A DNA stretch of 64,000 nt from Phycisphaerae bacterium (GTDB taxonomy: Bacteria > Planctomycetota > Phycisphaerae > UBA1845 > UTPLA1), in NCBI GenBank assembly GCA_035275405.1, contig DATEMU010000005.1:62001-126000 (forward strand), read 5' to 3'. The notes under the pieces are model-generated. The model was given only the letters and a program-made list of their open reading frames with translations. It was not told the origin of the DNA and ran no database searches. This document shows positions 35,021 to 45,313 of the stretch, piece by piece. A program made the translations under genes and the position numbers. Each line of letters starts with the position of its first letter. Position 1 is the first letter of the stretch.

Positions 35021-35486
35021 ACCGCAACCGCCGTGGCCAAGACCGTTGATCCCGACAAGCTCCGCCGACGCAGGTGGCTAACCAACGGGTCTGCCCAATT
35101 TGCTACCGACCGAGGGGACCACACCGTCTTCGAACGAGGGCGCAGCGCGCCGTAGAGACAGTTTTCCTGTGATGTTTACTCAGGCGAACCCAACCCCATC
35201 GATTTGCGAGGCGCGGAATACCCCCCAAGAGGGCTGTGAAATGTTGAAGGGAATTCTTGGGGGGTCATCGAGCAAAGGGAAGGCGCTCGGGCGAGTCCGC
35301 GCTGCCTGATGGGGCGAAGTCGACGCACCGAATGTGGACGGCCGCATCTTACAGGTAGTCGCCGCCGACTTTGCTTCTACAAATATGCGCGGGAGTGATG
35401 ATGAAGTCAGAGACCGCCGACCAGCGAAAAGTCGCCGGTCAGCGGTCCCAGGTTTGGCCGAGTTGGCGGCGGACAGGTCGCGACCA
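35021..35486. other. Intergenic region with a GC-rich inverted repeat
   Basis: No convincing gene in this stretch. A perfect 11-bp inverted repeat ACCCCCCAAGA / TCTTGGGGGGT lies at 35220-35230 and 35255-35265, with a 24-base loop. It separates the PilT-like gene from the convergent SBBP protein gene. No poly-U tract flanks it, so it may be a weak bidirectional terminator or a structured RNA. Confidence 0.5.
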
Positions 35487-38342
35487 TTACTTGCCCGATT
35501 GACCTGCTCCGTGGTTCGGCCCAGTCCCAGGCCTGGTTGGCGGGTCAACTATCAGGCCGCGGGCGCGCAGCTCCCCAACGTTGAATCCGCGTGAGGTAGC
35601 GTAGTCCGGCGTGAGCAGGATGCCGACCCGGCTACGGATCTTCTCGTGCTTGCCCTTGTGGGTCACGTCGAAGGTCGTCTCTGTCGGAACCAAGTCGCTG
35701 CCCACTTCGGTGATGGTAAATTGGACGGCCTCCACTTCGTTGTTCACGTCTGCGGAGAGCGCGTCATGGTCAGCCACGAAACCCTCTGGCGGCGCGACCG
35801 TCGCCGTAACGCCCCAGTCACCGACCGATTGGAACACAAACGGATAAGACTGTTCGGTCTGGTCCCACACGACATATTCCGGCTCTATGATCAAGAGTTC
35901 CGAACCGGTGCGAATGGTGTACTTGGCCGGGACCTTTTTGCCGTCCCCCGTCTGGACCAGTTGCAGGTACTTCCGCATGGTGATCGTGTCGGGGTTATTG
36001 TCCGTCGAGCACTGGAAGTCGCTGGCAGAGACGCCCAAGTACAGTTCGTCGCCATCGTCGTTTGGCGGCAGGCCATCCGGATCGTACTTGCCGATGACGA
36101 TGTAATCACCGGCGGGCAGCACGAGGCGCAACGAGCCGTCGGCAGCAGTCATCCCGCAGGCGGCCGAAGGGCAGGTCTCGTAGATCGCGGGGTAGTTCTG
36201 CCACGACACGCCCAGCTCGCGGGCGCATGATCCTTCGGACTTGTCGAAGACGCAGACCTGCATCCCGGCGATACCCAGCTTGGTGGTGACGGGACGCGCG
36301 CCCGTGCCGACCGTGTGCTGATCGACCTGGACCAGCAGGGTGGCGCAGCCGCATACGGTCACGGTAATCGGCAACTCGGCAGTCGTCGTGTGCCCCGCGG
36401 CATCCCTAGTGGTGAAGGTCACGGTGGTGGTCTCGCCCGCCGGGAACAGCGCCGGAGCATCGTTGGTCACCACTAGGTTCGGATCACAATCATCTTCGGC
36501 CGTAGCAGTCGGCAGCGTGACCGCGACCTGGCAAGAGCCGTGACTTTCCACCGTTAGAGGAGTGGTATCCACAGTGAGTGTCGGCGCCAGCGTGTCGACA
36601 ACGTTTACCGTACGCGTCACCTGTACCGCAGCGTTGCCCTGGGAGTCCGTCTTGTCGTAAAGGACGTCATAATGGCCCATCGTGTTGGCGTCGACGAAGT
36701 CTCCGCCGATGTCCGCCGGGAGCGGCCCGTCGCAATCGTCTTCACTCGCTGCCCCCGCCTCGGCGTATGTATCGACGTGGCACTCCAGAGTGATCTCCGC
36801 CGGCCCGTTCAGCGTGAGCACCGGCGCGTCGTTGCGCACAGTGAGGACAGCCGGCGTGCTCGTGGTGACACCGCAGTCGCACTCGTCCACCACGCAATCG
36901 TATTGACCGCCGTCCGCGATGCTTGTGACTGTGAAGGAATACGAGTCGCTCGTTGCGCCGCTGATCGGCAGCCCATTCTTGCGCCATTGGTACGTGATTT
37001 CGCCGCCGATGCGGGCGCTGGCTGCGACGCTGAAGGAGACCATCTCGCCCGGGCAGCGCGTGGCATCGACCGGCTGCTGGGTGATATCCGGCCCGTGAGG
37101 ATGCACAGTCAGTGTCGCCGCTGAACTGGTGATCAGCGAGCCACAGGCGTTGGTTATTACCACGTCGTACGAGCCGCCATCGTCCAGGCTGTCCGGCGCA
37201 AGCGGGAACGTGTCGCTGGTCGCGCCGGAGATGTCTATGCCCTCCCTGCGCCACTGATACGACAGCGGTTCGGTCCCCGAAGCGACGACGCTGAACGCCC
37301 CCGGCGTTCCACCGATGCAGAGCTGCGTGCTTGCGGGCGGACTGCTGATGATGGGCTGCGACTCCGTGACGGTCACTTGGGTCGTGCAGGCGACCGGTGG
37401 GGCCGAGCCGTCGCTCACCTGGACTTCGACCGTGTGCACGCCGACGGAATATGCCCGAGAGAGGGCCAACGTCGCCGTTGTTGCAAGGCTGCCACCGTCG
37501 GGCACGTTGTCGGTCTGGACCACGAAGGTGTCAACCAGCCAGGTGACCGTCAGCGGATCGCCATCGGCGTCGGCAATGGGGCTGGTCAGCTCGATCGTAG
37601 CGCCGGCCGACGAGGTGCATTCGGCGGTGGCAGTTTCCGGACAATTGACCGTCGGCGGGTTGTTCACGACCGCCTTGCAAATGAACGCGTCGAAGGTCCC
37701 GACGGCGCCCGCCTTGATTGTCTGGAACGCCCCCGGCGTTACGGGGAAGCTCGTGGAATTCGTCCAACCTGTTACGTAGGCATCGCCGGCCGCGTCGAGC
37801 GCCACGCCATAGCCGGCATCACCCCCGGTGGTCGTTGCGCCTCCGCCGCCGATGAAACTGGAGAAGAGCAAGCTGCTCCCGTTGCGATTGAGTTTCGTCA
37901 GGAATGCGTCTTCCCCGCCGGCGGGAGTGCCCTTCGTCGTCTGCACCGCCAGACCGGCGATCGGGAAATTGCCCGAACTCGTCGTGCCGGCAACCACCGC
38001 GTTGCCGTGCGCGTCGACCGCGATGTCCTCACCGAAATCGTTGCCGGACGCGCCTAAATACGTGGAGTAGGCGACGCTTCCGTCGGGCCGGAACTTCACC
38101 ACCAGCGCGTTGGAGAAGCCGCCCGCGGTCGTTTGGTAGGCCCCCGCCGTAACGGGAAAATCGCTGGCAGTGCTGCTGGATGTGAGGTAAATGTTGTCGG
38201 CGCTATCGACCGCGAGTGCGCCGTCGCGATCTCCCCCTTCGGAGCCGTTCGACCCTCCGTAAAACGTCGCAAAATCCAGTCCCGTCCCCGCCGCGTTGAT
38301 CTTCGCGATGTAGAGGTCGGCCCCAACGGAATGACCGACCGG
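35487..38342 (-). pseudogene. Giant SBBP/Ig-like surface protein, C-terminal part
   Basis: Continues in frame after TAA 38343-38345 from the fragment upstream; the next initiation codon is ATG 38102. Early codons read another SBBP propeller repeat (LYIAKINAAGTG, then YSTYLGASGNDFGEDIAVDAHGN), which clearly belongs to the same gene. Then follow Ig/HYR-like repeats with paired tryptophans and cysteines (SYQWRREGIDISGA, TYQWRKNGLPISG) and a lower-complexity C-terminal domain about 200 residues long. It would be an extracellular adhesin-like protein. Whether the C-terminal part is made depends on readthrough or restart; without a signal peptide it would not be exported. Confidence 0.72.
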
Positions 38343-39878
38343 TTACACCGCGTTGACGACGGGGAGCCCTGCACCGGTGGAAGTGGCCAAGGACTCGACC
38401 ACCGCGCAACCCAGCGAGTCGATGGCGATACATTGCGCGCCCTGATCACCGGAACTCGTGTTCGTGGGACCCAGGGTGACGCAATACTTGAGGTACCTGC
38501 CTTGCGGCTCGATCTTGCAGACCCGTACGCCCGCCGTCGCGCCCAACTGGGTGATCGTCTGGATCTGCCCCTGCCCGCTCCCAATGCCGTTGTTGGCGGG
38601 CAATCCGTTGCCGCAGGCGTAGGCGTTGAAGTCCGAGTCCACTGCGATGCCACGATTGAACTCTACATCTAAGCTGTTGATGGTTTGCATGAACGTCGAG
38701 TAGATCAGCCCAGAGCCGTCCGGAGTGAGACGCGTGACGAAACCAGCTCCACCGGGGTTCAGCGTGGTGTCGAAAGCCCCGGGCGTCACCGGGAAATCAC
38801 TGCTGGCGGTTGTGCCGCAGACGAACGCGCTTCCGTCGTCGGCCACTGCAATGTTCGGCCGCTGTTGCGTGTTGGTGCCGCCCTCGCCCAACGATCCGCC
38901 GAGATAGGTCGAAAAAATGAGCGCGGTGCCATCGGCGCTGAGCTTGGCAACGAAGAGATCGCTAGTGCCCTCCCGCGAGGTGTCGTATGCGCCGGGTGTG
39001 ACCGGAAAGTCCGTGGATACGGTGTGGCCGACGACACAGGCCTCCCCCGATCCATTTACGGCAATGCTCCAACCGCGCTCCGTGGAGGCTCCACCGAGAT
39101 ACGTGCCGTAAACGAGCGTTGGATCTATGACCAACTGCAGCGTTGGGTCGTAATCACCGATCGAGAAACCCACTCGGTCCGGTCCGCGCAGCTCAAATGC
39201 GCCGGCGATTTCGCGCCGTCGGCCATCGATCTCCTGATACAACACGGGCTTGTGTTGTCGCACCTCGCCTTCGCCGACATGCAGCACCAGGTCGCCGCCC
39301 TCATCAATCTCGAGCCCGTCGGCGCCTTCGAACACGAGCGTGATAACGGATGGATCGGCCTGCGGCGAAACCACGAAATCGAATTCGAGTTGGCGCTGAT
39401 TGCCATAGTGAATCAGGTCGATTCCGCAATAGACGTCGTGATAGCGCACCTTCCCGTACGTGGAGATATTTGTGCGCCATTGCGCCGGGTCGCTCCCGCG
39501 GAAGTAGTTGACTTTTCCCAGCAGCTCGTCGAGGCCCGATATCGCCGGGTGCGGATCAGCGCCTTCCAATTTCATGCGCAGCACGGCCGACGCCATGGTC
39601 TCGTCGCCGTCCGGCGCAGCCCCCGGGGCGAGTCGAAAGACCATCTCATCAGGCGTCAGGAAGAGTGCGTAGCCCGGTCCGCGCGCCAGATAGGCCACCG
39701 CGCAGTCCGTCTGTCCCTCGTTCAACTCAAAGTGCAGGGGGACGCGGTGGTGGTTACCAACGCCCGACACTTTGCCTGACCCATCGGAGGGACCGAAAGT
39801 GTCCGCGCCTGCGAAGCCGCCCGTGCAGGTGATGGTGAGGCCGATCGCCACTATCGCACTGGTCAAAGACTGTTTCAT
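38343..39878 (-). pseudogene. Giant SBBP surface protein, N-terminal part before in-frame TAA
   Basis: The first 511 codons of a surface protein. ATG 39878 begins a signal peptide (MKQSLTSAIVAIGLTITC); GGAGAG precedes it. After about 60 residues a region resembling the secreted DUF7948-type head follows (HFELNEGQTDCAVAYLARGPG), then SBBP beta-propeller repeats (DLFVAKLSADGTALIFSTYLGG and others). It ends at TAA 38343-38345 inside a repeat, although the sequence after it carries on in frame. The full gene would encode about 1460 residues. Could be a real nonsense mutation or an assembly error (CAA to TAA). Confidence 0.72.
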
Positions 39879-40197
39879 GGGCTCTCTCCGATTGTCAGGG
39901 TCCTGATTGATGGGTCGCGGCGCCACGCGGCGGCCGCTTGGCAAACCGTCCGCTCTCTCCATAGTGCAAACCAATTCGCTGGATTACGCAGTTCATGCAA
40001 AGTTTTTTTCGTCCGTTGAGCGCGCGGAGGGTCCCTTGACCGCGCACGCTCCCTTTGATACGGAGTCGCTCCGACCGTTTGAGAGGATCGCCTGGACGGG
40101 CGCAGATGGTGACTGGCGTGAGACCTTGCCCGTCTCATCCCGCTCCCATCGACGAAATACGATTAACGTCAACCCTAGCGATGTGGCTGCCGTATTA

Positions 40198-40530
40198 CTA
40201 GATACCCCGAGGGGTACGTGCCCCACGAATTGCACGACCGCTGATCTTCGGTCGCGGTGTCTTTTCCGCCAGCAACAGCCTGACCAGCACGCCGACGCGA
40301 TTCCGCGCCCGCAGTTGCTTGAGGAGTTTCTTCGCATGCAATCGAATCGTGTCGACCGACACCCCCAGCCGGGCCGCCATCTGCCGGTTTTCGCAGCCGC
40401 GGCAGATCAGCCGGGCCACCTCCGCCTGCCGCCGTGTCAGGGACAGCCGTCGCACTAAACGCCGCCAGCGCGCTTCGCCGAACAGGTCGGGCAACAGGTC
40501 CGGGTCCTCGAATTGCTCAGGCGACGCCAT
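40198..40530 (-). CDS. Small LuxR-type helix-turn-helix protein
   Basis: A 110-aa protein that is mostly one LuxR/GerE-like DNA-binding domain (LTRRQAEVARLICRGCENRQMAARLGVSVDTIRLH). It has no receiver or ligand-binding domain; a short acidic N-terminal stretch (EQFEDPDLLPDLFGEARW) precedes the HTH. It is divergent from the sigma factor gene and upstream of the SBBP protein gene on the same strand, so it may regulate either. Family assignment is firm; the target is not known. Confidence 0.82.
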   Translation of the reverse strand: MASPEQFEDPDLLPDLFGEARWRRLVRRLSLTRRQAEVARLICRGCENRQMAARLGVSVDTIRLHAKKLLKQLRARNRVGVLVRLLLAEKTPRPKISGRAIRGARTPRGI

Positions 40531-40699
40531 CGCGTTCGGTGCTCCAAGTGTCTAATTCTGATGACAGGGGTGGGCAGAAGGTCCGCCGTCTCCTAGAGCG
40601 ACAACCATCCAGCGCCCTTACACCTGTCCCCAGCGTCTTTTTGCAGTACAATGGTGTTTGGTTCGTTCCGGGACGACTTCCCATCTGCGACGGGTCGCT

Positions 40700-41335
40700 A
40701 TGAGCCAGGAAGAACAAGAAGGCCAGCTTCTGGAGCGGGCGGTCACGGGCGACGAAGCCGCCGTCGAACATTTGATGATGCAACACCATCACCGCCTCTC
40801 GGCTGCGGTGGGACGGATGCTCCCGGGCGACTTGCAGGGCGTCATCGCCGTCGACGACGTTCTCCAGGAGGCCTACGTGATCGTGTTCCGCGAGATCCGG
40901 TCGTTTCTGCCGCGCGGGCCGGGTTCTTTCTATGCCTGGCTCGAGAAGATCGCCGAGAACCGGCTCTTCGACATGATCAAGGCTCAACGCGCCGCTAAGC
41001 GCGGAGGCGGTCGCGAGAGGGTGGAGGCGCCGGTCAATCCGGCCACCGGGTCCGCCGTGGAATGGTTGGGCATGCTGGCCGTAAATGAGCGGACGCCCAG
41101 CCAGTCGGCCGCCATTCGCGAGGCCGTGGCGAAGGTGCAACTCGCCATGGAAGGATTGAAAGAGGATTATCGCCAGGCGCTGCGACTGCGCTACATCGAC
41201 GGCCTGCCCGTAGCCGAGGCGGCCGTCCGGATGAACCGGACGGAAGGGGCGCTGTGCCTGCTCTGCCACCGTGGTCTGCGGCAGATGCAGGAGGCCCTCG
41301 GCAGTTCGGCGCAGTTTTTCAGCTCGTCGGCGTAA
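40700..41335 (+). CDS. Sigma-70 family RNA polymerase sigma factor (ECF-like)
   Basis: A 211-aa sigma factor of the planctomycete ECF type. Region 2 shows VDDVLQEAYVIVFREI and SFYAWLEKIAENRLFDMIKA; region 4 shows LKEDYRQALRLRYIDGLPVAEAA and the recognition helix NRTEGALCLLCHRGLRQM. ATG 40700 is used because it fits the family start; only weak ribosome-binding bases precede it. No anti-sigma gene is adjacent. The kinase-TPR gene follows 105 bp downstream, a pairing common in Planctomycetota, where a kinase partner may control the sigma factor. Confidence 0.88.
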   Translation: MSQEEQEGQLLERAVTGDEAAVEHLMMQHHHRLSAAVGRMLPGDLQGVIAVDDVLQEAYVIVFREIRSFLPRGPGSFYAWLEKIAENRLFDMIKAQRAAKRGGGRERVEAPVNPATGSAVEWLGMLAVNERTPSQSAAIREAVAKVQLAMEGLKEDYRQALRLRYIDGLPVAEAAVRMNRTEGALCLLCHRGLRQMQEALGSSAQFFSSSA

Positions 41336-41440
41336 CGATCGCGCGCGGCTCTCGCTGTAAGGTGAAGCGATGGACAGGTACGCCAGGTTGATTCGCGGAG
41401 GCGAAGTCGAAGAGCGTGCACCCAGATCGAGGGGGCGACC

Positions 41441-44400
41441 ATGACGCTACGCGCCGACGAGGAGGCGACCGGCTCATCCGAGAGGTTGGTGCGTATCCAA
41501 CGCGTGGTGGACGACTGCATTGACCGGCGGATCGCGGGGGAGGAGCTTTCGGACGAGAAAATCCTCTCCGGTCATCATGATCTGCTGCCGGAGCTGGCCG
41601 AGGAGCTTCGCGGCTTGGGCGTGATCGAGCGGGCCCGCCGCCGGGCCGTCGAAACCCGATCCGGAGGCGCTTCGCCCCGAATGTCTGCCGCCGCCGTACC
41701 GCCGGACCTTTTCACCGGCTACGACATGCTCGGCGAGATTCACCGGGGCGGCCAAGGCGTAGTCTACCGTGCCACGCAGCGCTCCACGAAAAGGCCCGTC
41801 GCCATCAAGGTCAGCCACGAAGCCGCTCTGGGCCAGGGACACGAACTGGCCCGGTTCGAGCGCGAGGTGCATATCCTCGGCTCGCTCCAGCATCCGGGCA
41901 TTGTGACCATCCACGACAGCGGCGTGGGTGCCGGCGGATCGTGCTTTTTCGTGATGGACTACATCGAGGGCCGACCGCTCGATGACTATGTCCGCCATCA
42001 GGCTGCCGACGGCAGTCCCCTGCCCATCGAGACCGTGCTCCGGCTCTTCATCAAGGTTTGCGATGCCATTAACGCCGCGCACCTTCGCGGGGTGATCCAC
42101 CGCGACCTGAAGCCTAGCAACATCCGCGTGGATGCTCAGGGCGAGCCGCGCGTCCTGGATTTCGGCCTGGCCAAGCTCACGGTCAAGACCGACGACCCCA
42201 CCATGACGCAAACGGGGCAATTCGTCGGGTCGCTGCCCTGGGCCAGCCCCGAGCAGGCCGAGGGTGCCGAGGATGTCGACGTACGCACGGATGTTTATTC
42301 TCTCGGCGTAATTCTCTATCAACTGCTTACGAGCCAACCGCCTTACAAGACCGTCGGCTCTGTGCGGGAAGTGATGGATGCGATCATCAGGGCCGCGCCG
42401 GCGCCTCTCAGCACCGTGCGCCCCTCGATCGACAACGATCTCGACACCATCGTCCTGAAATGTCTTCACAAGGACCGCGACCGGCGTTACCAGAGCGCCG
42501 GGGAACTGGCCAGGGACTTTCGTCATTATCTCGCGGGCGAGCCCATCGAAGCCAAGCGCGACAGCGGTTGGTACGTTTTGACCAAGACGATCGGGCGATA
42601 CCGGGCGGCGGTGTTCGCGACGGCCGCCTTCCTCTTTCTTTTGACGGGATCCACGATCGCCTTAGCCTTCCTGTACAACCAACAAGCGACGCAGCGCCGC
42701 CGTGCCGATGAGGCCCGCAGCGCGTCCGAAAAGTCGGCGCGCGACGAAGCCCATGCCCGGCAGCTCGCCCAGGAAAACGCGGCGAAGGCCGGCGCGGAAG
42801 CGTCCAAACAGGAAGCCGTCAACCGTTTTCTACAGGGTCTATTGGCCACCGCGAACCCGAAGGAGAATCCCAAAGGACGCGACATGACCGTCCGCCAAGC
42901 CGTGGATCGCGCAGCCGGTGACCTGAAAAACGAATCGCTCAAGCAACAACCCGAGGTCGAGGCCGCCGTGCGCTTGACGCTGGGAAGTACGTACCGCGAG
43001 TTGGGCGATTTGCCGAACGCCGAAAAGCATCTGACTCGCGCGCTCGCAATCCGCGAGGAATCTCCCGAACGTCAAGACGACGAAATCGCCCAAAACTTGG
43101 TGCAATTGGCGACGTTGCGAATGGAGCAAGGCCGCATGAAGGACGCCGAACCCTTGCTGCGCAGGGCCTTGACGATTCGCGAAGAACTTTTCGGCCCGGA
43201 GCATTTGAAAGTGGCGTACGTTTTGAATGATCTCGGACTCGTGCTTCGGAATCTTTCCCGATTCGACGATGCCGAACTATTGTTCCGCAGGGCGCTGGAC
43301 ATTCGCCGCAAGTCCTCCGGCGATCATCGCATTGAATTAGCGGTTTCACTCCACAATCTGGCTTCCCTTGAAGATTCTCGCGGCCATTTGGCCGAAGCGG
43401 AGGCTCTGTATCGGGAGGCGCTGGCCCAGAGACGGGCCAAGGCAGGTGTGGGTGATCCGGAACTGGTCCGAACGCTGAGCAACCTCGCCATCGTCTTGGG
43501 AAGGCTGGACAAGCTCCCGGATGCGGAAACGACCCTTCGCGAAGCGCTTCTCCTATCGCAGCAATCGTATGGCCAAGAGCACCCGATGGTCGCCTTATCG
43601 ATGCACAATCTGGCCGAGGCCCTGCGCAATCAGGAGAAGTTTGACGAGGCCGAGCCCCTTCACCAGGAAGCACTTCGGATGCGTCGAAAACTCCTGGGCA
43701 ATGAACATCCCAGTGTCGCCGCGAGCCTCACCAACACCGGTTCTTTGCTGCGCCAACGCGGCCGATATTCCGAGGCGGAGGAAATGTCGAGGGAAGCAGT
43801 GGCCATGTTTGTGGAGCTTCTCGGCCAGGAGCATCCGAATACCGCGGTTTGTATGCACAATCTTGGCCTGGTTCTTCTCGATCAGGACCGCCTCGACGAG
43901 GCCGAACAGGTATTCCGCGAAGTCCTGGCAATTCAACGCAAGGCGCTGGGTGAAGATAATCCGCAGGTCGCGGCGTCGCTGCACAACCTGAGCGTGGTCA
44001 TGAAGCAGCAAGGCAAGCTGAGCGATGCGGAAGCCATGATGCGCGATTCACAGCGAATCCGACGAGCGAAACTTCCCCCCGAACACGCGGCCACCACCAG
44101 CGGCATGGCCCAACTGGCGTCGATCCTGCTCCTTCGCTCCGATCCTGCCCTCCATGACGAGGTGCGCAGACTGGCCGAGGATGTGCTGAGCCGCCGTCGA
44201 AAGTCAGTGCCGGCCGGGCATCGCGAATTGGCCGCGGCCGAGGGCCTGTACGGCGCCTACTTGACGGCGGTCGGTCATTACGAGGAGGCGGAGCCGTTGG
44301 TCCTTGCGGGTTATTCAGTCGTCAAGGAGCTAACACAGGTACCACGGCGCGACAAGGGCGAGGCGCTCGAGCGAATCATTACGCTTTACGAGAACTGGGG

Positions 44401-44485
44401 AAACCCGGAAAAGGCCGCCGAGTGGCGAGCACGGCTTGCCACTCCGCCGTCGGGGCCAGGTGTGATTCCAAAGAGTTCGGAATAA
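41441..44485 (+). CDS. Membrane Ser/Thr protein kinase with TPR repeats
   Basis: A 1014-aa protein. The N-terminal 85 residues are a linker. A Hanks-type kinase domain spans about residues 90-365: GEIHRGGQGVVY (glycine loop), AIKV (Lys near 122), HRDLKPSN (near 220), DFGLA and the APE-like ASPEQ. A transmembrane helix lies at about 386-410, followed by a coiled coil and about eleven kinesin-light-chain-type TPR repeats of about 42 residues (about 490-900) on the other side of the membrane. Catalytic residues look intact. GAGGGGG precedes the ATG. Probably transduces an external or envelope protein signal to the linked sigma factor. Confidence 0.92.
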   Translation: MTLRADEEATGSSERLVRIQRVVDDCIDRRIAGEELSDEKILSGHHDLLPELAEELRGLGVIERARRRAVETRSGGASPRMSAAAVPPDLFTGYDMLGEIHRGGQGVVYRATQRSTKRPVAIKVSHEAALGQGHELARFEREVHILGSLQHPGIVTIHDSGVGAGGSCFFVMDYIEGRPLDDYVRHQAADGSPLPIETVLRLFIKVCDAINAAHLRGVIHRDLKPSNIRVDAQGEPRVLDFGLAKLTVKTDDPTMTQTGQFVGSLPWASPEQAEGAEDVDVRTDVYSLGVILYQLLTSQPPYKTVGSVREVMDAIIRAAPAPLSTVRPSIDNDLDTIVLKCLHKDRDRRYQSAGELARDFRHYLAGEPIEAKRDSGWYVLTKTIGRYRAAVFATAAFLFLLTGSTIALAFLYNQQATQRRRADEARSASEKSARDEAHARQLAQENAAKAGAEASKQEAVNRFLQGLLATANPKENPKGRDMTVRQAVDRAAGDLKNESLKQQPEVEAAVRLTLGSTYRELGDLPNAEKHLTRALAIREESPERQDDEIAQNLVQLATLRMEQGRMKDAEPLLRRALTIREELFGPEHLKVAYVLNDLGLVLRNLSRFDDAELLFRRALDIRRKSSGDHRIELAVSLHNLASLEDSRGHLAEAEALYREALAQRRAKAGVGDPELVRTLSNLAIVLGRLDKLPDAETTLREALLLSQQSYGQEHPMVALSMHNLAEALRNQEKFDEAEPLHQEALRMRRKLLGNEHPSVAASLTNTGSLLRQRGRYSEAEEMSREAVAMFVELLGQEHPNTAVCMHNLGLVLLDQDRLDEAEQVFREVLAIQRKALGEDNPQVAASLHNLSVVMKQQGKLSDAEAMMRDSQRIRRAKLPPEHAATTSGMAQLASILLLRSDPALHDEVRRLAEDVLSRRRKSVPAGHRELAAAEGLYGAYLTAVGHYEEAEPLVLAGYSVVKELTQVPRRDKGEALERIITLYENWGNPEKAAEWRARLATPPSGPGVIPKSSE

Positions 44486-45313
44486 TTGCGTGGTTCGCCG
44501 CGCAAGTACACGGGCATGTCAGTAAAACACTACCGCTTATGACCGGCGAGGAGTTGCTAAAGTCGATGGTTTGAATTGTGCCTCCATCCGCATCGACCCG
44601 GGTCTCATGGTCGCCCAGTTCGCCAAGTTCCTGCGGAACCTGCCGGTGGAGGCGGACATTCAACTCAATCTGCTGGCGGCGGAGTGGAGCGTGGGAGCCA
44701 CGACCGATCATGGCGGCCCCCGCACGGTGGCCTGCCGTTCGTGACCCGCTGCTGGCTTTACCCAAGGAGAAATTACCGATGATCGATCGATTGAACCTTT
44801 TCTGGAGATGCGCGAAGTGTGGCATAGACCAGCTCGGGCCGGTCGGCGACATTCCCGTGGCGGGGATCCTCCGGGTTATGAGATGGCGGAAGCTGATTTT
44901 CACAACTTCCGACTGAACCCGGATTTAGCACTAAGCTCGGTGATGTCCGAGGCTTAACTCAGAACAGCATAGTTACCATGATCACCATGGTCAAGCGAAC
45001 ACCACTGCATTTCCACTGCAGTTCGCGCGCTGCCCGTCGATTGAAGTTTGGTCACCGGCCGTTGTTCGCGCGCCAGCGCGGGTCCAAAATGTCGAGAGCC
45101 TTTCATTGTTGCGTTAGCGCGCCAATGTTGGCGAGACTCACGCCGATATGCCGCCTCACCGAGGGCGGGAAGGGATGCAACATAAGAAGGCCTATCAGAC
45201 GTGCGCGTTGCACTACATCTCCGCTAGCTCGACGCCCTGGATGGAGGCGGCGACGACACAATTCCCCCAGACGGACGCTGTTTGTCCGTCGCGCTCAGGG
45301 TTCTCGAGGTTTA
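44486..45313. other. Gene-poor region of the island
   Basis: About 830 bp with no gene I can support. One open stretch at about 44564-44744 (plus) reads like coding sequence (IRIDPGLMVAQFAKFLRN) but lacks a start, and a short ATG frame ends just before it in another frame. It could be the scrap of a decayed gene. Confidence 0.4.

Noticed and set aside
35100-35594. Short plus-strand frames after PilT as genes
   Set aside because: No ribosome-binding sites, no family resemblance, and one overlaps the convergent gene.
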